Below, piece by piece: positions 35,202 to 44,392 of a stretch of DNA of 64,000 nucleotides. Origin of the DNA: Yersinia aleksiciae (GTDB lineage Bacteria > Pseudomonadota > Gammaproteobacteria > Enterobacterales > Enterobacteriaceae). Made by a program: the position numbers and the translations under genes. How positions within the stretch are numbered: the first letter of the stretch is position 1; the number at the start of each line of letters is the position of its first letter. The notes below the pieces were generated by a model. That model did not search any database. It had not been told where the DNA came from and saw only the letters and a program-made list of their open reading frames with translations. Location: assembly GCF_001047675.1 (NCBI RefSeq), contig NZ_CP011975.1, positions 2,768,073 through 2,832,072 on the forward strand, written 5' to 3'.

Positions 35202-36569
35202 CTATTTAGATTTTACCTGCTGACCCCGATTTTTCAGGATGTAACTGACCGCCAGTAGCAGTAACCATGCTGGAATCAACAGCACTGAAATCTGGATGCC
35301 AGGCGTCAGATACATGATAACTAGAATGCCACTCAGGAAGAGTAAGCACAGGTAGTTGCTGAACGGATACCAGAAGGCTTTGAACTGTGGAATCACACCC
35401 TGACGGTTTTTAGCCGCACGGAATTTAAGATGCGCGAGGCTAATCATCGCCCAGTTGATGACCAATGCGGAAACCACCAGTGCCATCAATAATTCAAAAG
35501 CACGGCCCGGAATTAAATAGTTAATCAGTACACAGAAGGCAGTGGCAAAGGCAGAGACGGCAATGGCAATCACTGGAACACCGCGACCATCGACTTTCAG
35601 CAGTATTTTCGGGCCATTGCCCTGTTTTGCCAGACCGAACAACATGCGGCTGTTGCAGTAAACACAGCTGTTGTAAACCGACAGTGCCGCCGTCAGTACC
35701 ACGATATTCAATACCGTTGCGACCACATTGCTGTTCAATGCATGGAAGATCAGTACAAACGGGCTGCCGCCTTCGACCACTTTGCCCCACGGGTAGAGTG
35801 ACAGCAAGATAGCCAGAGAACCGATATAGAACAGCAGGATACGGTAGATAACCTGATTGGTGGCTTTCGGGATGCTTTTGGCCGGATTTTCTGCTTCTGC
35901 CGCGGTGATACCCACTAACTCGAGGCCACCGAAGGAGAACATGATCACGGCCATGGCCATCACTAAGCCCATGATGCCATTAGGGAAGAAGCCGCCTTGC
36001 GCCCACAAGTTGGTCACAGTGGCTTCTGGGCCACCTTGCCCGCTCAGTAATAACCATCCACCGAACAGAATCATGGCAATAATGGCGACCACTTTAATAA
36101 TGGCAAACCAGAACTCCATCTCGCCATAGACTTTGACGTTTGCCAGATTGATGGCATTGATGGCAAGGAAGAAGACTGCGGCAGAGACCCAAGTCGGGAT
36201 CTCTGGCCACCAGTATTGCACGTAGATGCCGACAGCGGTCAATTCAGCCATCGCCACTAACACGTACAGCACCCAGTAGTTCCAGCCAGAAGCAAAACCG
36301 GCAAAATTACCCCAATATTTGTATGCAAAGTGGCTGAAAGAACCGGCTACAGGCTCTTCGACCACCATCTCACCCAACTGGCGCATAATCAGAAACGCGA
36401 TAAAACCGCCGATTGCATACCCCAGTAAAACTGAAGGCCCCGCCATTTTGATGGTTTGTGCGATACCCAGAAATAACCCAGTACCAATTGCACCACCTAA
36501 GGCAATTAGCTGAATGTGGCGGTTTTTAAGCCCCCGCTTTAGCTCCGCACCTTCCTGTTGAACACTCAT
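35202..36569 (-). CDS. aroP: AroP, aromatic amino acid permease
   Basis: AroP imports Phe, Tyr and Trp with protons. The 455-aa APC-family protein has 12 membrane segments and the diagnostic start LKRGLKNRHIQLIALGGAIG. The VVEEPVAGSFSHFAYKYWG block that follows is near-identical to E. coli AroP. A possible TyrR box lies upstream. It sits divergently from pdhR, as in E. coli. Confidence 0.95.
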   Translation of the reverse strand: MSVQQEGAELKRGLKNRHIQLIALGGAIGTGLFLGIAQTIKMAGPSVLLGYAIGGFIAFLIMRQLGEMVVEEPVAGSFSHFAYKYWGNFAGFASGWNYWVLYVLVAMAELTAVGIYVQYWWPEIPTWVSAAVFFLAINAINLANVKVYGEMEFWFAIIKVVAIIAMILFGGWLLLSGQGGPEATVTNLWAQGGFFPNGIMGLVMAMAVIMFSFGGLELVGITAAEAENPAKSIPKATNQVIYRILLFYIGSLAILLSLYPWGKVVEGGSPFVLIFHALNSNVVATVLNIVVLTAALSVYNSCVYCNSRMLFGLAKQGNGPKILLKVDGRGVPVIAIAVSAFATAFCVLINYLIPGRAFELLMALVVSALVINWAMISLAHLKFRAAKNRQGVIPQFKAFWYPFSNYLCLLFLSGILVIMYLTPGIQISVLLIPAWLLLLAVSYILKNRGQQVKSK

Positions 36570-37040
36570 CGTTGCATCCTCTGTCGTTGTGACTTCTCGC
36601 CGGCAAACCCGTGCCTTTTGCTATGCGTAAGGTTTTGATTACATTATTTGTATTATTTTGTTTACGGTGGCTTTGTATGGAATTTACGTCTTTAGCTACC
36701 GTTTAAAAGAGAATAGTGGTAGGCGAGAATTATTGCATCTGCTTTTTATTTTAATCGGTGAATTTTTAGGCAAAACGCAAAGAAAAATGTTGATGCATGA
36801 TCAAGCTGTTGTTTGGCGGAAAAGCAGTAATGGGCGGTTTTAGTACGAAAACTCACCAGTGAGCCATTTCTATAATGGTCATACCAGTGATCAGAGCGGG
36901 AAAAGAGGAGGAGAGATTTTTCTTGGTGCAAATTGAATTTATATTCATAAATTAAGAATTAAAATTCACAAATAAAATAACTATAACGCTTCAGCTTGCC
37001 TAAATACCCGTTTCATAAAAGTTAAAACTCGTTCATGTCA
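36570..37040. other. aroP-pdhR intergenic region, left part
   Basis: About 690 bp separate the divergent aroP and pdhR. This left part is AT-rich and holds the aroP promoter region and a candidate TyrR box. Short open frames at 36658-36843 (plus) and 36746-36931 (minus) have no protein features and are not called. Confidence 0.5.
36649..36666. promoter_or_regulatory. Candidate TyrR box upstream of aroP
   Basis: TGTATT-ATTTTG-TTTACG matches the TyrR box TGTAAA-N6-TTTACA at 9 of 12 defined positions with the right 6-bp spacing, 80 bp before aroP. aroP is a known TyrR target in E. coli. Confidence 0.45.
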
Positions 37041-37043
37041 GGT

Positions 37044-37058
37044 AATGGTATTACCAAC
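37044..37058. promoter_or_regulatory. Second PdhR-like palindrome
   Basis: The core TGGTATTACCA (37046-37056) is a perfect palindrome and is shared with the PdhR operator at 37184-37200, 140 bp further on. The flanks are less good (AA-core-AC). Confidence 0.5.
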
Positions 37059-37183
37059 GGTACGTTATCACTTTGCGTCACTTTATTGGTGGAGTTGTTA
37101 AAATGTGCTGGGTTTCATGATTTTGGTCAAGGTCCGTATGGACAGGTAGTGAATACTTTGTTACTTTATCGTCACGTTTTTTG

Positions 37184-37200
37184 AATTGGTATTACCAATT
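37184..37200. promoter_or_regulatory. PdhR operator
   Basis: AATTGGTATTACCAATT is a perfect palindrome matching the known PdhR site (ATTGGTnnnACCAAT). It lies 64 bp before the pdhR start, where autorepression of the pdh operon is relieved by pyruvate. Confidence 0.88.
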
Positions 37201-37263
37201 GACTCCGCGCTACTCGCAGAGACGATTCACTCAATACGGCTTACAGCGCGACTTACAGAAAAT

Positions 37264-38028
37264 ATGGCCTACAACAAAATCCGTCAGCCCAAATTATCAG
37301 ATGTTATCGAGCAACAGCTTGAGTACCTGATTTTGGAAGGGACGCTACGCCCGGGTGAGAAATTACCGCCCGAGCGTGAGTTGGCGAAGCAATTTGATGT
37401 TTCCCGACCTTCTTTGCGAGAAGCAATCCAGCGTCTAGAAGCGAAAGGTCTGCTGCTGCGTCGTCAGGGTGGTGGTACGTTCGTGCAAACCAATCTGTGG
37501 CAAAGTTTTAGCGATCCGCTGGCTGAACTGCTGGCCGACCATCCCGAATCACAATTCGATCTGTTAGAAACCCGTCATGCCCTCGAAGGTGTCGCTGCCT
37601 ATTACGCAGCCCTACGCGGTACTGATGAAGACCTGCAACGTATCCGTGAGTGCCATACTGTTATTCAGCAAGCTCAAGACAGCGGTGATTTAGATGCTGA
37701 GGCTGATGCTGTTATGCAGTATCAAGTGGCTGTCACAGAGGCAGCGCATAATGTGGTTTTACTGCATTTACTGCGCTGCATGGGGCCGATGCTAGAACAA
37801 AACGTTAAACAAAACTTTGAATTGCTTTACTCGCGCCGCGAAATGCTGGCAACGGTGAGCAGTCACCGCGCCGGGATTTTTGAGGCGATTGTGGCACGCG
37901 AGCCAGAGAAAGCCCGCGAAGCTTCACACCGTCACTTGGCGTTTATTGAGGAAATCCTGTTGGATCTCAGTCGGGAGCACAGTCGCCGTGAGCGATCTTT
38001 GCGTCGGCTCCAACAGCGCAAGGACTAG
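37264..38028 (+). CDS. pdhR: PdhR, pyruvate-responsive GntR-family repressor
   Basis: PdhR represses the pyruvate dehydrogenase operon and other central metabolism genes; pyruvate releases it. From ATG 37264 the product is 254 aa, the E. coli length, starting [20 protein letters not shown]. The winged helix ([31 protein letters not shown]) occupies about residues 30-65, and the FCD ligand domain follows. The longer frame upstream overlaps the operator and is not coding. A perfect operator precedes it. Confidence 0.97.
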   Translation: MAYNKIRQPKLSDVIEQQLEYLILEGTLRPGEKLPPERELAKQFDVSRPSLREAIQRLEAKGLLLRRQGGGTFVQTNLWQSFSDPLAELLADHPESQFDLLETRHALEGVAAYYAALRGTDEDLQRIRECHTVIQQAQDSGDLDAEADAVMQYQVAVTEAAHNVVLLHLLRCMGPMLEQNVKQNFELLYSRREMLATVSSHRAGIFEAIVAREPEKAREASHRHLAFIEEILLDLSREHSRRERSLRRLQQRKD

Positions 38029-38078
38029 AAACGATTCATTCAGGTTGCGCCTCTGCAAGACCTCAATTACTCGTTCTG

Positions 38079-38190
38079 GATTCTCATTTGAGAATCATTA
38101 GCGGCAACTAAACTGATGGGCCTATCTTCCGGTGTTTTCACCAGGGCACGTGCTTTAGCCTGGGGTTAAAGCACAGGAAGATAGGCTCCA
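38079..38190 (+). promoter_or_regulatory. pdhR-aceE intergenic region with nested hairpins
   Basis: GATTCTC/GAGAATC forms a hairpin at 38079-38096. Further on, CCTATCTTCC (38121-38130) can pair with GGAAGATAGG (38176-38185). Within this 10-bp outer stem lie a small GGTG-TTTT-CACC hairpin (38131-38142) and an 11-bp stem GTGCTTTAGCC / GGTTAAAGCAC (38150-38160 with 38164-38174, one G-U). The RNA would fold into a multi-branched leader about 40 nt before aceE. No T-run follows, so it does not look like a simple terminator; it may be an RNA processing or stability element. Confidence 0.6.
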
Positions 38191-38224
38191 AATAAACCAT
38201 TAGAAACAGATAAGGAATACCACC

Positions 38225-40888
38225 ATGTCAGAACGTTTAAACAATGACGTGGATCCGATCGAAACCCGCGACTGGCTACAGGCGATTGAATCGGTTATCC
38301 GTGAAGAGGGTGTTGAGCGTGCTCAGTATCTGATTGATCAGGTTTTGGGCGAAGCCCGTAAAGGTGGTGTGAGTGTTGCAGCTGGTTCAGCCAGTCGTGA
38401 TTACATCAACACGATTCCAGTAGAAGAAGAACCGGCTTACCCTGGCAACCTGGAGCTGGAGCGTAGTATTCGCTCTGCTATCCGTTGGAATGCCGTGATG
38501 ACCGTGTTGCGTGCGTCTAAGAAAGATCTGGATTTGGGCGGCCACATGGCATCCTTCCAATCTTCCGCTACCTTCTACGAAGTTTGCTTCAACCACTTCT
38601 TCCGTGCTCGTACCCAAAAAGATGGCGGCGATCTGGTTTACTTCCAAGGCCACATCTCTCCAGGCGTTTATGCTCGTGCGTTCCTTGAAGGCCGCTTGAC
38701 TGAAGATCAGATGAACAACTTCCGTCAGGAAGTTCACGGTAAAGGTCTCTCTTCTTACCCGCACCCGAAACTGATGCCTGAATTCTGGCAGTTCCCGACA
38801 GTATCAATGGGCCTTGGCCCAATCAGTGCCATCTATCAAGCTAAGTTCCTGAAATATCTCTCTCACCGTGGTCTGAAAGACACTGCAGCACAGACCGTGT
38901 ACGCCTTCTTGGGCGACGGCGAGATGGATGAGCCAGAATCCAAAGGTGCGATCACTATCGCAACCCGTGAAAAACTGGATAACTTAGTCTTCGTTATCAA
39001 CTGTAACTTGCAGCGCCTTGATGGCCCAGTTACCGGTAACGGCAAAATCATTAATGAGCTGGAAGGCATCTTCAGTGGTGCTGGCTGGCAAGTGCTGAAA
39101 GTGATTTGGGGTGGTCGTTGGGATGAGCTGCTGCGTAAAGATACCAGCGGTAAACTGATCCAATTGATGAATGAAACTCTGGATGGTGACTACCAGACCT
39201 TCAAATCCAAAGACGGCGCTTATGTGCGCGAACACTTCTTTGGCCGTTTCCCAGAAACTGCTGCATTAGTGAAAGACATGAGCGACGACGAGATCTGGTC
39301 TCTGAACCGTGGCGGTCATGATCCGAAGAAAGTCTTTGCTGCACTGAAAAAAGCCCAAGACACGACTGGCAAACCGACTGTTATCCTGGCCCACACCATT
39401 AAAGGTTACGGCATGGGCGAAACAGCTGAAGGCAAAAACATTGCCCATCAGGTGAAGAAAATGAACATGGAAGGGGTTCACCACTTCCGCGATCGTTTCA
39501 ACGTGCCAGTGGCTGATGCTGATATCGAAAAACTGCCGTACATCACTTTCGATAAAGAGTCAGAAGAGTACAAGTATCTGCATGAACGTCGTCAGGCGCT
39601 GGAAGGCTACGTGCCAACCCGTATGCCTAAATTCACCGAGAAGCTGGAAATCCCTGCATTGTCAGATTTCAGCTCCTTGCTGGAAGAGCAGAATAAAGAG
39701 ATCTCTACCACTATCGCCTTCGTGCGTGTGCTGAACGTGATGCTGAAGAACAAGTCGATCAAAGATCGCATCGTTCCAATCATCGCCGATGAAGCTCGTA
39801 CCTTCGGTATGGAAGGTCTGTTCCGTCAGATTGGTATTTACAGCCCGAATGGTCAGCAGTACACCCCGCAAGACCGTGAACAGGTTGCTTACTACAAAGA
39901 AGACGAAAAAGGCCAGATCCTGCAAGAAGGGATTAACGAACTGGGTGCGGCTTCTTCATGGCTGGCTGCTGCGACTTCATACAGCACCAACGATCTGCCA
40001 ATGATCCCGTTCTACATCTACTACTCCATGTTCGGTTTCCAACGTATCGGTGATCTGTGCTGGGCAGCGGGTGACCAACAGGCGCGTGGCTTCTTGGTCG
40101 GCGGTACTTCAGGTCGTACCACCCTGAACGGCGAAGGTCTGCAACACGAAGATGGTCATAGCCATATTCAGTCACTGACAATCCCGAACTGTATCTCTTA
40201 CGATCCAGCTTATGCTTACGAAGTGGCAGTCATCATGCATGATGGTCTGGAGCGTATGTACGGCGAAGCGCAGGAAAACGTTTATTACTACCTGACTACG
40301 CTGAACGAAAACTACCACATGCCAGCAATGCCGCAGGGCGCAGAAGAGGGTATCCGTAAAGGTATCTACAAACTGGAAACTGTTGCAGGTAGCAAAGGCA
40401 AAGTGCAGTTGATGAGTTCTGGTGCCATCTTGCGCCACGTGCGTGAAGCGGCTCAGATTTTGGCTAACGACTACGGCGTAGGTTCTGACGTTTACAGCGT
40501 AACTTCCTTCACTGAACTGGCCCGTGACGGTCAGGATTGTGAGCGTTGGAACATGCTGCACCCATCAGAAACGCCACGCGTACCTTACGTGGCTCAGGTG
40601 ATGAATGACGCGCCAGCCGTTGCTTCTACCGACTACATGAAGCTGTTTGCTGAACAAATTCGTAACTTTATTCCTGCCAGCGAGTTCCGCGTTCTGGGTA
40701 CAGATGGTTTCGGCCGCTCTGACAGCCGTGAGAACCTGCGTCACCACTTTGAAGTTGATGCTTCATACGTTGTGGTTGCAGCACTGGGTGAATTGGCTAA
40801 ACGCGGTGACATCGACACCAGCGTAGTTGCAGAAGCAATTACTAAGTTTGGTATCGACGCCGATAAAGTTAACCCGCGTCTGGCATAA
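38225..40888 (+). CDS. aceE: AceE, pyruvate dehydrogenase E1 component
   Basis: AceE decarboxylates pyruvate with thiamine diphosphate and passes the acetyl group to AceF. The 887-aa homodimeric-type E1 has the ThDP/Mg motif [20 protein letters not shown] near residue 230, ending in NCN. Length equals E. coli. A GATAAGGAATACC leader carries the ribosome binding site. aceF follows after 14 bp. Confidence 0.99.
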   Translation: MSERLNNDVDPIETRDWLQAIESVIREEGVERAQYLIDQVLGEARKGGVSVAAGSASRDYINTIPVEEEPAYPGNLELERSIRSAIRWNAVMTVLRASKKDLDLGGHMASFQSSATFYEVCFNHFFRARTQKDGGDLVYFQGHISPGVYARAFLEGRLTEDQMNNFRQEVHGKGLSSYPHPKLMPEFWQFPTVSMGLGPISAIYQAKFLKYLSHRGLKDTAAQTVYAFLGDGEMDEPESKGAITIATREKLDNLVFVINCNLQRLDGPVTGNGKIINELEGIFSGAGWQVLKVIWGGRWDELLRKDTSGKLIQLMNETLDGDYQTFKSKDGAYVREHFFGRFPETAALVKDMSDDEIWSLNRGGHDPKKVFAALKKAQDTTGKPTVILAHTIKGYGMGETAEGKNIAHQVKKMNMEGVHHFRDRFNVPVADADIEKLPYITFDKESEEYKYLHERRQALEGYVPTRMPKFTEKLEIPALSDFSSLLEEQNKEISTTIAFVRVLNVMLKNKSIKDRIVPIIADEARTFGMEGLFRQIGIYSPNGQQYTPQDREQVAYYKEDEKGQILQEGINELGAASSWLAAATSYSTNDLPMIPFYIYYSMFGFQRIGDLCWAAGDQQARGFLVGGTSGRTTLNGEGLQHEDGHSHIQSLTIPNCISYDPAYAYEVAVIMHDGLERMYGEAQENVYYYLTTLNENYHMPAMPQGAEEGIRKGIYKLETVAGSKGKVQLMSSGAILRHVREAAQILANDYGVGSDVYSVTSFTELARDGQDCERWNMLHPSETPRVPYVAQVMNDAPAVASTDYMKLFAEQIRNFIPASEFRVLGTDGFGRSDSRENLRHHFEVDASYVVVAALGELAKRGDIDTSVVAEAITKFGIDADKVNPRLA

Positions 40889-40902
40889 GAGGTAAAGAAC
40901 AC

Positions 40903-42498
40903 ATGTCTATCGAAATCAATGTACCGGACATCGGTGCGGATGAAGTTGAAGTCACCGAAATTATGGTGAAAGTTGGCGATACTGTTGAAGCGGAACAATC
41001 GCTGATCACTGTTGAAGGCGACAAAGCTTCTATGGAAGTCCCCTCACCGCAGGCGGGTGTGGTTAAAGAGATCAAAATTGCGGTTGGCGACACCGTTGCT
41101 ACCGGCAAACTGATGATGATCTTCGAAGCAACAGGTGCCGCAGCGGCGCCTGCTAAAGCAGAAGAAGCAGTGGCTGCGCCAGCTCCGGCAGCAGCGCCTG
41201 CTGCACCTGCGGCATCAGCAGCTAAGAACGTTGAAGTGCCAGATATCGGTGACGACGAAGTTGAAGTGACCGAAGTGATGGTGAAAGTCGGCGATAAAGT
41301 TGAAGCTGAACAATCGCTGATTACCGTTGAAGGCGACAAAGCTTCCATGGAAGTGCCCGCACCTTTTGCCGGTATCGTGAAAGAGATCAAAATCAGCACC
41401 GGCGACAAAGTGAAAACCGGTTCTCTGATCATGGTATTCGAAGTGGAAGGCGCAGCCCCTGCGGCCGCTTCGGCTCCAGCACCGCAAGCAGCAGCTCCGG
41501 CAGCACCAGCGGCGGCAGCTCCAGCAGCCGCTCCAACTGCCAAAGCAGAGAGCAAAGGCGAATTTGCCGAGAACGATGCTTACGTGCATGCCACTCCGGT
41601 TATCCGTCGCTTGGCTCGTGAGTTCGGCGTTAACCTAGCGAAAGTCAAAGGCACCGGTCGTAAAGGCCGTATCCTGCGCGAAGACGTTCAGGCTTACGTG
41701 AAAGATGCGGTGAAACGCGCTGAATCTGCTCCGGCAGTCTCCGGCGGCGGCTTGCCTGGCATGCTGCCTTGGCCGAAAGTTGATTTCAGCAAATTTGGTG
41801 AAATCGAAGAAGTCGAATTGGGCCGTATCCAGAAAATCTCTGGTGCGAACCTGAGCCGTAACTGGGTCATGATCCCACATGTGACACAATTCGATGAAGC
41901 GGATATCACTGAAGTTGAAGCCTTCCGTAAGCAACAGAACATCGAAGCTGAGAAGAAAAGACAAGATCTGAAAATCACCCCGCTGGTGTTCCTGATGAAG
42001 GCAGCTGCTAAGGCATTGGAAGAGTTCCCACGCTTTAACAGCTCCATTTCTGAAGATGGTCAGAAGCTGACCTTGAAGAAATACATCAATATCGGTGTGG
42101 CGGTTGATACCCCTAACGGCCTGGTTGTTCCGGTATTCCGTGACGTGAACAAAAAAGGCATTGTCGAGTTGTCTCGCGAGCTGACTGTGATTTCTAAGAA
42201 AGCGCGTGATGGCAAACTGACAGCATCTGATATGCAAGGCGGCTGTTTCACTATCTCCAGCCTGGGCGGTATCGGCGGTACGGCGTTTACGCCAATCGTC
42301 AACGCGCCAGAAGTGGCTATCTTGGGTGTGTCAAAATCATCCATGAAACCGGTTTGGAATGGTAAAGAGTTTGCTCCGCGTCTGATGTTGCCTCTGTCTC
42401 TGTCCTTCGACCACCGTGTGATCGATGGCGCAGCAGGTGCTCGCTTCGCAGCTTATATCGCGACCATTATGGCCGATATTCGCCGTCTGGTGATGTAA
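40903..42498 (+). CDS. aceF: AceF, dihydrolipoamide acetyltransferase (E2), two lipoyl domains
   Basis: AceF is the core of the pyruvate dehydrogenase complex and transfers acetyl groups to CoA. The 531-aa protein has two lipoyl domains, with lipoylated Lys41 and Lys146 in [10 protein letters not shown], joined by Ala-Pro-rich linkers. The E1/E3-binding domain lies near residues 235-270 ([20 protein letters not shown]). The catalytic domain carries SFDHRVIDG (His504, Asp508). E. coli AceF has three lipoyl domains and about 630 aa, so one repeat is absent here. Confidence 0.98.
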   Translation: MSIEINVPDIGADEVEVTEIMVKVGDTVEAEQSLITVEGDKASMEVPSPQAGVVKEIKIAVGDTVATGKLMMIFEATGAAAAPAKAEEAVAAPAPAAAPAAPAASAAKNVEVPDIGDDEVEVTEVMVKVGDKVEAEQSLITVEGDKASMEVPAPFAGIVKEIKISTGDKVKTGSLIMVFEVEGAAPAAASAPAPQAAAPAAPAAAAPAAAPTAKAESKGEFAENDAYVHATPVIRRLAREFGVNLAKVKGTGRKGRILREDVQAYVKDAVKRAESAPAVSGGGLPGMLPWPKVDFSKFGEIEEVELGRIQKISGANLSRNWVMIPHVTQFDEADITEVEAFRKQQNIEAEKKRQDLKITPLVFLMKAAAKALEEFPRFNSSISEDGQKLTLKKYINIGVAVDTPNGLVVPVFRDVNKKGIVELSRELTVISKKARDGKLTASDMQGGCFTISSLGGIGGTAFTPIVNAPEVAILGVSKSSMKPVWNGKEFAPRLMLPLSLSFDHRVIDGAAGARFAAYIATIMADIRRLVM

Positions 42499-42504
42499 TT
42501 GCCG

Positions 42505-42528
42505 AGGCTGGCTTCGCGCCAGCCTTAT

Positions 42529-42530
<2 letters not shown>
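42505..42530 (+). terminator. Hairpin terminator after aceF
   Basis: AGGCTGGC (42505-42512) pairs with GCCAGCCT (42518-42525) with a 5-nt TTCGC loop, followed by TATTT. The short T-run suggests partial termination before lpdA. Confidence 0.7.
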
Positions 42531-42654
<124 letters not shown>

Positions 42655-42739
42655 CACAGACAGACAAAAGACAGTTATGAACCGGCTTTGTCGGCTTATT
42701 ACAGTAGTCGACAAGGTTGTTGCGACACTCGTCACGCGA

Positions 42740-42785
42740 TGCGGCTTTTCAGATTATTAACAATTCTGTAAACTGCACGCGGTGC
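42740..42785 (+). promoter_or_regulatory. lpdA promoter region
   Basis: AGATTATTAACAATTCTGTAAA (42751-42772) closely resembles the E. coli lpd promoter segment that carries an ArcA-binding site and the -10 region. The rest of the 42655-42874 gap holds no gene. ArcA control is inferred from this resemblance only. Confidence 0.45.
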
Positions 42786-42874
42786 AAGCGTCACGGTGGA
42801 TCAAGGCGTTATGAAATTAATTAGCCTAAAAAATGACGTTACAGACCCGCCGGACAAACAATTAAGAGGTCATG

Positions 42875-44299
42875 ATGAGTACTGAAATTAAAACTCAGGT
42901 CGTGGTACTTGGGGCAGGTCCAGCAGGGTACTCTGCTGCTTTTCGTTGCGCGGATTTAGGTTTAGAAACCATTCTGGTTGAGCGTTACTCCACGCTCGGT
43001 GGCGTTTGCCTGAATGTGGGTTGTATCCCTTCCAAGGCGTTGTTGCACGTCGCTAAAGTGATCGAAGAAGCCAAAGCTCTGGCTGAACACGGTATCGTTT
43101 TTGGCGAGCCTAAAACTGACATTGATAAAGTACGTGTTTGGAAAGAGAAAGTTATCAATCAGTTAACCGGTGGTTTGGCAGGTATGGCTAAAGGCCGTAA
43201 AGTCAAAGTGGTTAACGGTTTTGGTAAATTTACTGGCGCGAACACCTTGGTAGTTGAAGGCGAAAATGGTCCAACGACTATCACTTTCGATAATGCTATT
43301 ATCGCTGCTGGCTCTCGTCCAATCCAACTGCCATTCATTCCTCATGAAGACCCACGTGTTTGGGACTCAACCGACGCACTGGCACTGAAAACAGTTCCTG
43401 AACGTCTGTTGGTCATGGGCGGCGGCATCATCGGTCTGGAAATGGGCACTGTTTACCACGCGCTCGGCTCTAAAATTGACGTCGTAGAAATGGCTGACCA
43501 GGTTATCCCTGCGGCTGATAAAGACGTGGTGAAAGTCTTCACCAAACGTATCAGCAAGCAGTTCAACCTGATGCTGGAAACCAAAGTGACTGCGGTAGAA
43601 GCCAAAGAAGATGGTATCTACGTCACGATGGAAGGTAAAAAAGCCCCTGCAGAACCACAACGTTATGATGCAGTACTGGTGGCTATCGGCCGCGTACCTA
43701 ATGGTAAGTTGCTGGATGCAGGTCAGGCTGGCGTTGAAGTTGACGAGCGCGGCTTTATCCACGTGGATAAACAACTGCGCAGTAACGTGCCACACATCTT
43801 TGCTATCGGTGACATCGTGGGTCAGCCAATGCTGGCACATAAAGGTGTTCACGAAGGCCATGTTGCCGCGGAAGTTATCGCTGGCATGAAACATTACTTC
43901 GATCCGAAAGTCATTCCATCCATTGCCTACACTGAACCAGAAGTCGCATGGGTTGGTTTGACAGAGAAAGAAGCGAAAGAGAAAGGCATCAGCTACGAAA
44001 CCTCCACCTTCCCGTGGGCGGCGTCGGGCCGTGCTATCGCTTCTGATTGTGCCGACGGCATGACTAAACTGATCTTCGACAAAGAGACTCACCGTATCAT
44101 CGGTGGTGCCATTGTCGGGACTAACGGCGGCGAGCTGTTAGGTGAAATCGGTCTGGCAATCGAGATGGGTTGTGATGCGGAAGATATCGCGCTGACCATC
44201 CATGCTCACCCAACACTGCATGAGTCTGTGGGGCTGGCGGCGGAAATCTACGAAGGTAGCATTACTGACTTGCCTAACCCGAAAGCGAAAAAGAAATAA
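42875..44299 (+). CDS. lpdA: LpdA, dihydrolipoamide dehydrogenase (E3)
   Basis: LpdA reoxidises lipoamide for pyruvate and 2-oxoglutarate dehydrogenases and the glycine cleavage system. I use the second of two adjacent ATGs, which gives 474 aa as in E. coli and better spacing from AAGAGG. The FAD loop VVVLGAGPAGYSAA, the redox pair Cys45-Cys50 (GGVCLNVGCIPS), the NAD loop GGGIIGLEMG and the HAHPTLHE active-site base are intact. It has its own promoter after the ERIC element. Confidence 0.98.
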   Translation: MSTEIKTQVVVLGAGPAGYSAAFRCADLGLETILVERYSTLGGVCLNVGCIPSKALLHVAKVIEEAKALAEHGIVFGEPKTDIDKVRVWKEKVINQLTGGLAGMAKGRKVKVVNGFGKFTGANTLVVEGENGPTTITFDNAIIAAGSRPIQLPFIPHEDPRVWDSTDALALKTVPERLLVMGGGIIGLEMGTVYHALGSKIDVVEMADQVIPAADKDVVKVFTKRISKQFNLMLETKVTAVEAKEDGIYVTMEGKKAPAEPQRYDAVLVAIGRVPNGKLLDAGQAGVEVDERGFIHVDKQLRSNVPHIFAIGDIVGQPMLAHKGVHEGHVAAEVIAGMKHYFDPKVIPSIAYTEPEVAWVGLTEKEAKEKGISYETSTFPWAASGRAIASDCADGMTKLIFDKETHRIIGGAIVGTNGGELLGEIGLAIEMGCDAEDIALTIHAHPTLHESVGLAAEIYEGSITDLPNPKAKKK

Positions 44300-44359
44300 G
44301 TTCTTTTTGCTGAAGCAGGATTTGCAGGTGTAAATGTTTGTAGATATGAAAAGTTGAAG

Positions 44360-44387
44360 CGGCTCCTTTGCAGGGGCCGTTTTTTTA
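44360..44387 (+). terminator. Terminator after lpdA
   Basis: CGGCTCCT (44360-44367) pairs with AGGGGCCG (44372-44379) with one G-U, followed by seven Ts. Confidence 0.88.
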
Positions 44388-44392
44388 TCTGT

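Noticed and set aside
36658..36843. 61-codon open frame in the aroP-pdhR gap
   Set aside because: No ribosome binding site or recognisable protein, and it overlaps the likely aroP promoter.
38121..38185. aceE leader inverted repeat as a Rho-independent terminator of pdhR
   Set aside because: No T-run follows the hairpins and aceE must be co-transcribed from this region, so a simple terminator is not supported.
40869..41555. 228-codon minus-strand open frame opposite aceF
   Set aside because: Its Ala/Ser/Thr-rich translation is the mirror of the duplicated lipoyl and Ala-Pro linker codons of aceF; a shadow frame.
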